This document shows, one piece after another, positions 7,601 through 14,422 of a stretch of 15,392 nt of DNA (its first letter is position 1; each line of letters begins with the position of its first letter). Position numbers and translations under genes: made by a program. The stretch comes from Pseudomonadota bacterium. GTDB lineage: Bacteria > SZUA-182 > DTGQ01. The notes below the pieces were generated by a model. That model was not told the origin of the DNA. It ran no database searches and worked only from the letters and a program-made list of their open reading frames with translations. Location: contig JAUWIR010000032.1 of the NCBI GenBank assembly GCA_030605265.1, positions 1 to 15,392 of the forward strand, in the 5' to 3' direction.

Positions 7601-10600
7601 TAAACCAATGGATAGTGAACAGGGCCTACCACACCTTGAAAACGGATGAGACAGGGGCTTTTGTCAGTGAAAGTAATTTTTACTACGACGGGCAAGCTTT
7701 TGTGGGCCTTCCCCTTGGGCAAATCGGGGCAAAGGGAAACCTAATGCGCCAAGAAGAGAGAGTGCAGGAAGGGGGAAGATTCATCAGCACCCTACGAAAC
7801 GCCTATGACCCTTATGGGAATGTTATTTTTATTCTTGATGCCAACGGCCACAGGATTGATATAGAGTATGATGAAACCTTTTATACGTTGCCGGAGAAAG
7901 TTATTTTACATGGTGATAACGGCAAAGGTCCCCTGTGTATCAGCGCTGAATATGATCCGGTTTTGAGTGTGATCACCCGGTACACTGATTTTAATGGGCA
8001 CCATACCTATTATGACTACGATAGTTTTATCCGGTTGGTAAAAATTGTCCTACCGGGGGATACCCTGACCTATCCTTCCATGCTTTTTCAATATACTCCG
8101 GCAGACCCTTATCGGCAAAAAATTTATGAGTATGATTTGGCAGGCAATCTTTCCCTGAAAGAGGGCGCACAAAGCCCTTTGGTAAGCAGCATAAGCACCA
8201 AAAGCAGAGAAGAGTTCGGACAACCGCAAACCTTTGACCTTATCCAATATCTTGATGGAATGGGCCGAAAGCTTGCCCTTGTGGAGGAAGGGGAAAAAAG
8301 CGGAGAATTTGTAGTAAAAGGAGCCTGCAGTTTTAATAAAAGGGGCGCTGTCCGCCAAGCCTTCCTGCCCTATTACCGGGAACTGCCCTCCTATGGAATC
8401 CCTTCTGCGGACAAGCCGCATCTTACCTCCTCCTATGATGTTCTCGGCCGCTTAAAAAAACAAACTATGCCCCCTGATGCCAAGGGAGACATTTTCTTTG
8501 GTGAGCTAGCCTATTTCCCTCTTGGGATCATGGCCTATGATGAAGAGGACAGTAACCCTGAAAGCAGCCACTATGGCACGCCCACTACCTTTTTCTATGA
8601 CGGGCTCGACCGCCTTTCTGCCATGCAGGAGAAAAACCGGGACAATCAGGGCCTTTCTCTTTATACTACCCTCTACACCTGGGACCTTCTCAATAATTTG
8701 ATTGAGCGAAAAGACAGTCATGGGAATGTAAAGCAGTTTGAATATGATGCTCTGGGGCGCATGGTCAAATCTGAAGACCCTGACCGGGGGCTCATGCTCT
8801 ATGAATATGATGATGTGGGCAACCTGATACAATCCACTGATAATAAGGGGCAAGTGATCGAATATGCTTATGATGCCCTTAACCGCCTTACTGAAGAAGA
8901 CCTTCTTGATGAAAAAGGCCTTAGTCCCGACATTGCTTATTTTTATGATGAAGCCTCAAATGAGCACCCTGAAGCAAAAAACCTCAAGGGGTTTTTCTCT
9001 TATGTGTATGATCATACAGGTGCTGAATATAACTCCTATGATGCCAGGGGAAACAATACCTCAATTATTAAAAAAATCACCGGGCTTCCTGAAGGGCAAA
9101 ATCAGTTTGCCACCACCTTTGTGTATGATGCTCTTGACAGAGTAAAGAAAATGAACTATCCGGATGGAGAATACCTTGATTTTCTTTTTAATAATCGAAC
9201 ACTTATTTCCAGCGTGCCTGCTGTTATCAATCAGGTTACCTACACTGCCTTTGGGGATGTGGCCAAGCTATCTTACGCGAATGGAGTTACTTCAGACTAT
9301 GAGTATGATCCGCGGCAGAGGCCCTTAAAATTAAAAGCCTTAAACAAAACGCAAAATGTCCTGCAAGACTTGCTTTATACCTATGACGGCTTGGGGAATA
9401 TAATGGCCATTGAGGATAAACGAGGAGATATTGCTCAAAATTCCCCCAAGTGCAGGTCCCAAGGCTTTGTGTATGATGATCTATACAGGCTTACCTCTGC
9501 TGAAGGCACTGGGTATGGAACAATCAACTATGCCTATGACAGTATTGGTAACATGATACAAAAAAGCTCCCCTGAAGAGGGCCAGACTGGGCATATTGCA
9601 GATAACCTGGTGAATATCGGCGCTATGCAAATTGGCGGTATAGGCGGCACCCATAACAGGGGATTAAAAAATCCCGGAGATCCTCCGGGGCCTCATGCTG
9701 TTACCGGCACCCAAAGCGGCCTTCTGTACGAGTATGATGACAATGGAAATATGAGCAAAAAAACAGATACGGTCAAAAACAGTGAGAGCATTTATGAATG
9801 GGATTTTAAAGATAGATTGACTGGAGTGAAAAAAGAAAAAGAAGGGATGTTTTCCGAATATATCTATGATTATCAGGATCAAAGAACTATCAAGAAAGTC
9901 CTTAGGGGCGAGGCTGAAGAGGCCACCTACTATGTGAATGAAACCTATGAAATCAGAAAAGATGAGCACCTGAAATACCTTTCCTTTAAGGGAAAGCGCC
10001 TTGCCCTGATGAAGGGAGAAATCCATGAAGATATTACGGCAACCCAAAGGATAGATATAAAAAAAGGCTGGAACCTTGTGTCCCTCTATGTTGAGCCTGA
10101 TGATCCGGATATTGCCAATCTTCTGGCAGATATCCCTGATAGCAACCTTCAAATATTTGCCTATGATACCCAAAATAATCAATACGCAGGGTATGGCCCA
10201 TATGGCCCAGATCTAACAGAGCTAACAGAGTTAAAAGAGCTGCACGACAAACGAGGATACCTTATTTGGGCGGACCAGGATTGTGCCCTGATGATCAGCG
10301 GAAGACCAAGCCAATGGGGCACCGACCTCAAGCAAGGGTGGAACCTTGCGGGTATGGTTATAGAAGAACCAAAGGAGCCGAGTATTTTCCTTTCATCCTT
10401 GGAAGATTGCTATGAAAGTCTTTGGGGTTTTAATGCTGTTGCCCAAACCTGGGCCTTTTATTCGGATAATGAAAATGTGCCGCCGTTTTTACACACTTTG
10501 CATACCATAGAGCCCGGTCAAGGCTATTGGATCAATGCCCTGCATGAAGCCTACATTGAAGTGGCCCCACCGGATAATTATAAAATCTTCTACCTCACTG

Positions 10601-11613
10601 ATCATCTTGGCAGCAGTAATATAGCTACAGACATTTCCGGCCGTGTGCTTGAAGTAATCGAGTACTACCCTTACGGCAGGATTCGCTATCAAGAAACAAA
10701 AAAGGACCTATCCTATTATAAATTTACCGGCAAGGAATTGGATGAAGAATCTGATTTATTCTATTTTGGGGCCAGGTACTATGATCCTGTGGTCTGCAGG
10801 TTTATCAGCGTTGATCCGCTGGAGGCGAAATATTATAAGCCGCAGGATTTCAATATGTATGGGTATTGCAGGAATAATCCGGTTAATTTGATAGATCCAA
10901 CTGGGTTGGAAACAAGCGGGAATGAAAATGGTGGTGATACAGGTGGAACTGGTGAAGCAGGAGGAACAGCCTCATCATCTGCAGGGGCAACAACAGATTC
11001 AACATCAACAGAGTCATCGACAACAGGCTCACCATCAACAGAGTCATCATCAACAAGCTCGACATCGACAGGGTCATCGGCAACAGGATCAGGAGGTGGC
11101 ATAGGAGGAAGAGGAAGTTCTGGTCATGGGAGGGGAACCCCTGAAGCATCGGAGAGTGATAAAGATTCTAAATCTGATCCATCGTTATCAAATCAGAATA
11201 ATAAGAAAGGATTTTGCTGGGGATTGTCAAAGGCAGTGGATTTGCTAGCGAAAGGCTTACCAAAAGGATTAAAGAGTGTTTATGATAGCTTTAAAGATAT
11301 TAAATCTAAAGTTGATTTAATATCTAAGGCAAAAACAACATGGAAAAATCTAAAAAAAGGATGGAAAGCATATAAAAATTTAAAAAATACATCTGTGTGG
11401 GATAAAGATAACCTTGCAAAAGGTTTCAAAGATACTATTGAAGTAGGAGAATATGCAGCAAAGGAATTTGCACCTGGTCCTGTCAAGGATACACCAGGAT
11501 ATGACCAGAGTGTTGACGCGGTATCAAATTCTGTAAAGAGAGCTATTGATATTTTTAGTAAACATCATAAAGAGCTAGAAGAAGTTATGAATTATGATTC
11601 TCCTAAAAAATAA
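4693..11613 (+). CDS. Giant exported Tc/RHS-repeat protein with unknown C-terminal domain
   Basis: The protein has 2306 residues. The N-terminus is a signal sequence with cleavage at AQA (about 29); C24 makes a lipoprotein possible. From about 42 (SLPSGPGSIEGLG...FEYSFSVKLPPG) it is an SpvB domain. Six FG-GAP-like D-x-N/D-x-D/N-G motifs follow between 357 and 675 (DINADALADF, DYNGNGLCDL, DLNADGLSDL and others), then a TcdB middle-domain-like part (LLSAIDNGLGKRTLIEYK, near 696). An acidic DNDGDG loop lies at 818-823. YD repeats run from about 930. Two GWN modules are inserted at 1790-1958, then DHLGS (1970), the RHS core (GKELDEESDLFYFGARYYDP from 2013) and NPVNLIDPTGL (to 2072), where RHS proteins are usually cleaved. 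A Ser/Thr/Gly linker (2073-2170) and a Lys-rich helical tail (2173-2306) follow. By analogy it forms a shell enclosing the tail as cargo, like fused TcB-TcC. There is no TcA gene nearby and no strong SD; a stop at 4687 limits the start. Confidence 0.9.
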   Translation: MQKKHLTFFILIPIIFALTVIFSCAPAQAAVDKSGVKPTVISLPSGPGSIEGLGESFEPQLNNGGFEYSFSVKLPPGVNGHVPSVSLQYDSGYGNGVFGFGWRLTVPSIQRQTDKGLPLYVDTDTFIYANGEELVPLADQSFRTENESSFRHFKTKDNHWEMRTKDGTLYRIGMYPTAGAIGRQSRLYRQNASFTETFRWYVDEIIDTNGNKIEYFYQTFDDSPGCLYCREIRYSIFDNNYKAVLFEYEERPDKLTDYRSRFALTIAHRCSSILVISCNSGKESLVRKYAFSYAPETGQPIPEGAFSHLYSIRQYDCHGVKNYLPPLRFEYTSFHPSGLQAHLMQNPPSETLFEKNMEVVDINADALADFVFTPQNCAQNAFIHFLNLGNNQLAEGANFTYSPAGVTLASSAVKLADYNGNGLCDLVVKYPERFGFYPNKSTLNEQGQEEICWGEDIVAYNNPPSFSWDGSDDKNARMMDLDFDKKADFLYINAAGMKYFNNRTAFFNPQNGYWEQEATVPWGDARLADMTGAEVQFSLYDGKNVKPNPFIHLEDMNGDRLQDIVKIAINSGALTLCYWPYKGYGAWDNRLVMSGDINVGAASPDVIMIFDLNADGLSDLVRVGNSVLYYWINAGNGSFGPLHTIAGMPKYILGETVLRRADMNGNGSVDLLWENRDESGSVLLYYDFIGQSKPHLLSAIDNGLGKRTLIEYKTSTHYYLEAKAQGDPWQRRLPFPVWVVSKVTTTPSIDLDLDGVRDDYVTEFIYRDGYYDAFEREFRGFSFVKKIEWGDEYYTTDEDYPTTITRYCFHTGAPDGVDNDGDGLCDEYTEKGGWEDEPLKGCLLWSEVTGVVKAPDTPPKDGVKAPDALVYARAYHTWVLKNIHTPQGGNLSLPYPTLNGKTVVFPYINKELTEVIERLPAQKKVLEVHYAYDDFGNLIGEENYGEVQAGTQKDDELFIQTNYLVDLNNINQWIVNRAYHTLKTDETGAFVSESNFYYDGQAFVGLPLGQIGAKGNLMRQEERVQEGGRFISTLRNAYDPYGNVIFILDANGHRIDIEYDETFYTLPEKVILHGDNGKGPLCISAEYDPVLSVITRYTDFNGHHTYYDYDSFIRLVKIVLPGDTLTYPSMLFQYTPADPYRQKIYEYDLAGNLSLKEGAQSPLVSSISTKSREEFGQPQTFDLIQYLDGMGRKLALVEEGEKSGEFVVKGACSFNKRGAVRQAFLPYYRELPSYGIPSADKPHLTSSYDVLGRLKKQTMPPDAKGDIFFGELAYFPLGIMAYDEEDSNPESSHYGTPTTFFYDGLDRLSAMQEKNRDNQGLSLYTTLYTWDLLNNLIERKDSHGNVKQFEYDALGRMVKSEDPDRGLMLYEYDDVGNLIQSTDNKGQVIEYAYDALNRLTEEDLLDEKGLSPDIAYFYDEASNEHPEAKNLKGFFSYVYDHTGAEYNSYDARGNNTSIIKKITGLPEGQNQFATTFVYDALDRVKKMNYPDGEYLDFLFNNRTLISSVPAVINQVTYTAFGDVAKLSYANGVTSDYEYDPRQRPLKLKALNKTQNVLQDLLYTYDGLGNIMAIEDKRGDIAQNSPKCRSQGFVYDDLYRLTSAEGTGYGTINYAYDSIGNMIQKSSPEEGQTGHIADNLVNIGAMQIGGIGGTHNRGLKNPGDPPGPHAVTGTQSGLLYEYDDNGNMSKKTDTVKNSESIYEWDFKDRLTGVKKEKEGMFSEYIYDYQDQRTIKKVLRGEAEEATYYVNETYEIRKDEHLKYLSFKGKRLALMKGEIHEDITATQRIDIKKGWNLVSLYVEPDDPDIANLLADIPDSNLQIFAYDTQNNQYAGYGPYGPDLTELTELKELHDKRGYLIWADQDCALMISGRPSQWGTDLKQGWNLAGMVIEEPKEPSIFLSSLEDCYESLWGFNAVAQTWAFYSDNENVPPFLHTLHTIEPGQGYWINALHEAYIEVAPPDNYKIFYLTDHLGSSNIATDISGRVLEVIEYYPYGRIRYQETKKDLSYYKFTGKELDEESDLFYFGARYYDPVVCRFISVDPLEAKYYKPQDFNMYGYCRNNPVNLIDPTGLETSGNENGGDTGGTGEAGGTASSSAGATTDSTSTESSTTGSPSTESSSTSSTSTGSSATGSGGGIGGRGSSGHGRGTPEASESDKDSKSDPSLSNQNNKKGFCWGLSKAVDLLAKGLPKGLKSVYDSFKDIKSKVDLISKAKTTWKNLKKGWKAYKNLKNTSVWDKDNLAKGFKDTIEVGEYAAKEFAPGPVKDTPGYDQSVDAVSNSVKRAIDIFSKHHKELEEVMNYDSPKK
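10909..11103 (+). repeat. Trinucleotide-rich Ser/Thr/Gly linker DNA within the RHS gene
   Basis: TCA, ACA and GGA-type codons dominate, with a degenerate tandem unit such as ACAGAGTCATC and ACAGGCTCA. All frames are largely open here for that reason (a Gln/His-rich one on +, Leu- or Val/Asp-rich ones on -), and none of these is likely to be real. The segment joins the RHS core to the variable C-terminal domain and could change length by slippage. Confidence 0.75.
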
Positions 11614-11645
11614 AATTGAGGAAAATTGATGGAATTGCATGAAAG

Positions 11646-11742
11646 AATTGGGGGTCAGAATTGGGGGTCAGAATTGGGGGTCTGCCCTTGACATTGGACA
11701 ATTAGTAACTGGGAGTATTTTCATAATCTAAATTATCAGACC
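11646..11742 (+). repeat. R1 repeat copy A with a 13-base tandem lead
   Basis: AATTGGGGGTCAG occurs in tandem at 11646 and 11659, with a partial unit at 11672. Then comes the 58-base repeat CCCTTGACATTGGACAATTA...ending ATTATCAGACC (11685-11742), which contains an imperfect palindrome ATAATCTAAATTAT. It is repeated almost unchanged at 12527 and 13164. I see nothing certain in 11743-11863. Confidence 0.85.
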
Positions 11743-11863
11743 TAAATTTTTAATTAGTCTTAAATGAGGTGAGTCGTTGAAGGATTTAATCTTTGATAAT
11801 GAAATAAAAGGAAAGTTTCTATTATGTAAGAGGATATGTGAGTGGTGTAAATACAAACGTAAA

Positions 11864-12085
11864 CTACAATTTATTAAATTCTTCACTGGTAATTTCTGCT
11901 TGGCGAAGCAGTTTACGAAGAAGACCAGGCCCAAGTTCATTATGTTGAGGTATAGATAATGTCCAATGGTAGTCAGGTTTTGTCAACATTATGTGTGAAC
12001 CTTTTTGACGAACAACAGTCCACCCTCTGTTTTGAAACTTACGTACTGCTTCAGCACCAGAGCAAAGTTTTAAATTTTTACCCAT
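11864..12085 (-). CDS. hicA: HicA-type mRNA interferase toxin
   Basis: The 73-residue protein has the double-stranded-RNA-binding-like HicA fold pattern: LCSGAEAVRKFQNRGWTVVR, QKGSHIML with the catalytic His at position 31, then IPQHNELGPGLLRKLLRQAE and ITSEEFNKL. HicA cleaves mRNA and is neutralised by HicB. Length and motifs are complete, so it appears intact. Its ATG overlaps the TAA of the upstream hicB by one base (TAATG), so translation is probably coupled. The order is antitoxin first, opposite to the E. coli arrangement. R1 repeats lie on both sides of the module. Confidence 0.9.
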   Translation of the reverse strand: MGKNLKLCSGAEAVRKFQNRGWTVVRQKGSHIMLTKPDYHWTLSIPQHNELGPGLLRKLLRQAEITSEEFNKL

Positions 12086-12285
12086 TACACGACAACTTCA
12101 ATAGCTTGATTGGAGTTAAAGGCTTGCTTAGATTCCATTACTTCAAGCCATCCTTCAATAGCCTCTTTGATGTTAACGATAGCTTCTTCCTGCGTCTTCC
12201 CCTGAGAAAGGCAGCCGGGAAGCGCGGGAACCTCGGCGACATAATAACCATTTTCATCCTGCTCAATTATTACATGCAGTTTCAT
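12085..12285 (-). CDS. hicB: HicB-type antitoxin, short form
   Basis: The 66-residue protein reads MKLHVIIEQDENGYYVAEVP, ALPGCLSQGKTQEEAIVNIK, EAIEGWLEVM. This is the HicB partial RNase H-like fold (UPF0150). The frame is open back to 12345, but the ATG at 12285 has GGAG (complement of 12291-12294) at good spacing and begins where the family begins. The C-terminal DNA-binding domain of long HicB proteins is missing, so autoregulation through HicB alone is doubtful. It is the first gene of a two-gene operon with hicA. The AT-rich upstream stretch (12286-12375) must hold the promoter, but no clear boxes stand out. Confidence 0.88.
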   Translation of the reverse strand: MKLHVIIEQDENGYYVAEVPALPGCLSQGKTQEEAIVNIKEAIEGWLEVMESKQAFNSNQAIEVVV

Positions 12286-12377
12286 AGTTTCTCCATGCAC
12301 TCGTATATTTTGTATTTGTTTGAAATATATAGTATTTTTTATCATAAATAATTTTTTTTGTCAAAGCATATAATAAG

Positions 12378-12466
12378 AATTGGGGGTCTCCCCTTGACAT
12401 TGGACAAAATAGCATGAAAAGAAAAAAGTGTGAAAGAATTGGGGACAGCCCTTGACATTTGACAAT
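12378..12466 (+). repeat. R1 partial copies D and E
   Basis: GAATTGGGGGTCTCCCCTTG then ACATTGGACAAA (12378-12408), and GAATTGGGGACAGCCCTTGA then CATTTGACAAT (12437-12466). Both are the first half of the R1 repeat without the palindromic second half. Confidence 0.75.
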
Positions 12467-12488
12467 GGTGTAAAAAATAGCAAAAAAA

Positions 12489-12506
12489 GGGGACAGATTT
12501 ATTTTT
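12489..12506 (+). repeat. RAYT-type repeat GGGGACAGATTTATTTTT
   Basis: An exact copy of the motif preceding the RAYT gene at 15125. It has an A-run before it. Confidence 0.8.
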
Positions 12507-12514
12507 AAAAGGAG

Positions 12515-12584
12515 AATTAGGGTCAGCCCTTGACATTGGACAATTAGTAACTGGCGGTATTTTCATAATCTAGATTATCAGACC
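12515..12584 (+). repeat. R1 repeat copy B
   Basis: GAATTAGGGTCAG leads into the 58-base unit (12527-12584). This copy carries the perfect 14-base palindrome ATAATCTAGATTAT, while copies A and C each have one mismatch at different places. TTGGAC followed 16 bases later by TATTTT is a possible but weak promoter pointing to the next gene. Confidence 0.85.
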
Positions 12585-12679
12585 ATAGAAAAAAATGTTG
12601 GAAATTAATTAAAACTGTGTGTGTGATTAAGGTAAAATTTAATTTATGTATTACAGAGGAGATAGGAGCATAAGATACA

Positions 12680-12919
12680 ATGTCACCAACTTTTTTCAGA
12701 CATAGAAATTTTCGATTCTATGTTAACAGTAGAGAGGAAGACAGAAAGCATGTTCACGTACAATCTCCAGATGGAGAAGTGAAAATATGGTTAGAGCCGT
12801 ATTTAGAGGTAGCAAAAAATTATGGGGTAAAAGAAAAAGACCTAAAGGAAATATTCAATATAATAACGGAGAGAAGGAATGAGTTTATCGAGTTGTGGAG
12901 CAAACATTTTAGAATGTGA
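12680..12919 (+). CDS. DUF4160 family protein, probable TA component
   Basis: The 79-residue protein starts MSPTFFRHRNFRFYVNSREE and continues DRKHVHVQSPDGEVKIWLEP. The phrases F.FY..(D/E)....HVHV....GE.K.WL match DUF4160. This family is often encoded beside DUF2442 and is suspected to be half of a toxin-antitoxin pair; the activity is not established to my knowledge. The HVHV motif is its best candidate for a functional site. The nearest purine-rich SD (AGGAGATAGGAG, about 12656-12668) is somewhat far from the ATG. It overlaps the downstream gene by 41 bases in another frame. Confidence 0.85.
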   Translation: MSPTFFRHRNFRFYVNSREEDRKHVHVQSPDGEVKIWLEPYLEVAKNYGVKEKDLKEIFNIITERRNEFIELWSKHFRM

Positions 12920-13139
12920 AGTAACAGATATTAATAAGAATGGAATATGGGTCTTTGTTAAAGGAAGTGAATATTTTATTTCATTCAAAAATTTTCCTAT
13001 GTTTAAGAATATCCCAGTTGGAAAAATTTTTAATATAACATTTTATTCACCAAATCATTTACATTGGAAAGAGTTAGACATAGATATTGAATTAGATTCT
13101 ATCGAACATCCGGAAAAATATCCATTAATATTTGAGTAA
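12879..13139 (+). CDS. DUF2442 family protein, probable TA component
   Basis: The 86-residue protein contains VTDINKNGIWVFVKGSEYFI, FKNFPMFKN and LHWKELDIDIELDSIEHPEK. The EYF..F..FP.F and W..LDIDI.LDSIEHPE motifs are the DUF2442 signature. The ATG at 12879 lies inside the DUF4160 gene and has GGAGA (12868-12872) six bases upstream, so the overlap looks genuine and suggests coupled translation. Members of this family are proposed DNA-binding antitoxins or regulators; the molecular role is unproven. R1 copies B and C bracket the pair. Confidence 0.85.
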   Translation: MSLSSCGANILECEVTDINKNGIWVFVKGSEYFISFKNFPMFKNIPVGKIFNITFYSPNHLHWKELDIDIELDSIEHPEKYPLIFE

Positions 13140-13154
13140 GAAAGTGTATGTGCT

Positions 13155-13220
13155 TAGGGGACACCCTTGACATTGGACAATTAGTAACTGGCGATATTTT
13201 CATAAACTAGATTATTAGAC
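13155..13220 (+). repeat. R1 repeat copy C
   Basis: AGGGGACA followed by CCCTTGACATTGGACAATTA and the rest of the 58-base unit (13164-13220). The palindrome is ATAAACTAGATTAT, with one mismatch. Orientation is the same as copies A and B. Confidence 0.85.
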
Positions 13221-13261
13221 TGATAAATTAATTGGGGACAAAAAGAAAAAGCAAAAAAAAA

Positions 13262-13281
13262 GGGACAGATTTATTTTTTTT
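13262..13281 (+). repeat. RAYT-type repeat GGGACAGATTTATTTTTTTT
   Basis: The same motif as at 12489 and 15125, preceded by a nine-base A-run. I see no gene in 13282-13358. Confidence 0.8.
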
Positions 13282-13419
13282 AATATTCTTTTCAAGGGGC
13301 TATTGAAGGTAATAGGAAGCATGAAGATACACTCAAGTATGGCAAGTAAAAAGGAAACCTATAATTTTTCAGGTAAAATGATCACATTTTTCTTAAAATG
13401 ATATTGAGAATAATGGGAA

Positions 13420-13779
13420 TCAAGGAAAGGCATAATCAAAAGAATGGGTATCAATCAGAGCAAAACTCGTGCAATCAACAAAGCTAAATGTTTTATCCTT
13501 ATATTGTTTAAATATTTGCATCGCTGTCATTTCAATGATCTGAGATACTCGAAGGTTTTTGATACCAGAACCCTGGTATTCATCAATGAATTTGACGGCA
13601 CGTGGGTGATCCATTCTAAAACGCAACAAAGTATAGGTTTCAGAAAGAATAAAATTAGAAGTATAGAACATAGCTTTATTATTGAAAAGATGTTTCAAGG
13701 CATTACTTGTTTTTTTATGCCATTGATCTTTTTTATTGGCAATCGAGTAAAAGGCCCCTGTATCTATAAAGACTTTCAT
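13420..13779 (-). CDS. VapC-like PIN-domain toxin with frameshifted C-terminus
   Basis: The 119-residue protein starts MKVFIDTGAFYSIANKKDQW. PIN acidic residues are visible: D6 (FIDTGAF), E47 (LSETYTL) and D102 (FSFVDCTSFALI). PIN toxins are Mg-dependent ribonucleases. The last residues are SFDYAFP and stop. In the next frame (13421 down to 13359) the expected family ending continues, DSHYSQYHFKKN then VIILPEKL and stop, matching the usual F-D-xHFxxxGF ending. A one-base indel near 13422-13430 has therefore removed the last acidic residue and final strand. The protein may be inactive, or the indel may be a sequencing error. The ATG overlaps the antitoxin stop by four bases (ATGA), a typical antitoxin-toxin operon. 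Confidence 0.8.
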   Translation of the reverse strand: MKVFIDTGAFYSIANKKDQWHKKTSNALKHLFNNKAMFYTSNFILSETYTLLRFRMDHPRAVKFIDEYQGSGIKNLRVSQIIEMTAMQIFKQYKDKTFSFVDCTSFALIDTHSFDYAFP

Positions 13780-14006
13780 TTTTTTTCAGGTTTATTGTAG
13801 AGGTAAATGTCATGGTTAACTGCGCTATCATCAAGATCACTTTCGAATAATCCAATCAAGCGCAATGGTGATTTTTGCTTAGTGGAGGGAGTATCTTTAA
13901 TTGTTTTTTTAATTACTAACTCTAGTTTTTGATGTTCCTTTAAATTTACTTTTTGAAGGGGTTTAAAAACACCGTCTTCATATATTACTTTTACGGATTT
14001 GGACAT
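13776..14006 (-). CDS. DUF104 / AF2212-type antitoxin
   Basis: The 76-residue protein starts MSKSVKVIYEDGVFKPLQKV, continues NLKEHQKLELVI and ends in a tail with DDSAVNHDIYLYNKPEKK. The YEDGVFKPL signature and the HDxYLY tail are typical of VapB-like antitoxins of this family that partner PIN toxins. It is first in the operon and overlaps the toxin gene by four bases. An SD-like AGGGGAT lies just before the ATG. A second copy of most of this gene and its leader lies at 14877-15074 with a central deletion. Confidence 0.85.
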   Translation of the reverse strand: MSKSVKVIYEDGVFKPLQKVNLKEHQKLELVIKKTIKDTPSTKQKSPLRLIGLFESDLDDSAVNHDIYLYNKPEKK

Positions 14007-14065
14007 GATATATCCCCTATTCGTATGTTTTTTTTAAAATTAACATGATATTTAAATAATGTCAA

Positions 14066-14422
14066 TTATTCAAAGGAAAATGGTAGAATATGTTTTGTAT
14101 CCCCTGTAACTAAGAAATGGGCATTTGCAGCTAAGGCACATTCTAGGATACGATTGTCAGAATCTTTTTCTTTAATAAAGGATAATTGTTTTGAAGGTTG
14201 AACTATGGAGGCGATTTCTTTAATCATTTGTATCGCTCTTTTGACTTTATCTTCATGCCAATTAAACTGTTTTATAAGAACATGAGTTACTTCTTCAATG
14301 ATGAAGGGTGAAATGAAAAATTTAAATACTTTTTTATTAGCCAAATATAATATTTCCTTTGGTTTTCCCCCAAAATTTAAAGCAGAGATAATAACATTTG
14401 TATCAATAACTACATTTATCAT
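14066..14422 (-). CDS. PIN-domain protein, COG1569-type putative toxin
   Basis: The 118-residue protein starts MINVVIDTNVIISALNFGGK. Acidic residues of the active site are D7 (DTNV), E44 (IIEEV), D87/D89 (KEKDSDNRILECA) and D108 (LVTGDTKHIL). The motif set is that of the PIN family usually annotated as putative toxin component. It ends at HILPFSFE, about 15-20 residues earlier than usual, because members normally add a strand and a P-x-EFL tail. The stop lies exactly where the duplicated block at 13775-14072 ends, so the tail may have been lost to rearrangement. Its ATG directly follows the stop of the RHH gene upstream, with no spacer. Confidence 0.8.
   Translation of the reverse strand: MINVVIDTNVIISALNFGGKPKEILYLANKKVFKFFISPFIIEEVTHVLIKQFNWHEDKVKRAIQMIKEIASIVQPSKQLSFIKEKDSDNRILECALAANAHFLVTGDTKHILPFSFE

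Noticed and set aside
10833..11149. Frames opposite or alternate to the RHS linker (Val/Asp-rich, Leu-rich, Gln/His-rich)
   Set aside because: They are by-products of the trinucleotide repeat within a certain coding region.
11685..11742. R1 repeat as a promoter (TTGACA start)
   Set aside because: From TTGACA no -10 box lies at 16-18 bases; in copy A the following operon is on the opposite strand. Only a weak alternative remains for copy B.
11777..11959. TTG-started frame MKDLIFDNEIKG after the RHS gene, considered as an immunity protein
   Set aside because: An SD-like AGGTGAG exists, but more than half of it is antisense to hicA and the composition is not protein-like.
13444..13800. Plus-strand frame over the PIN toxin gene
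   Set aside because: The minus strand encodes a clear PIN domain with overlapping antitoxin; the plus frame shows no motif.
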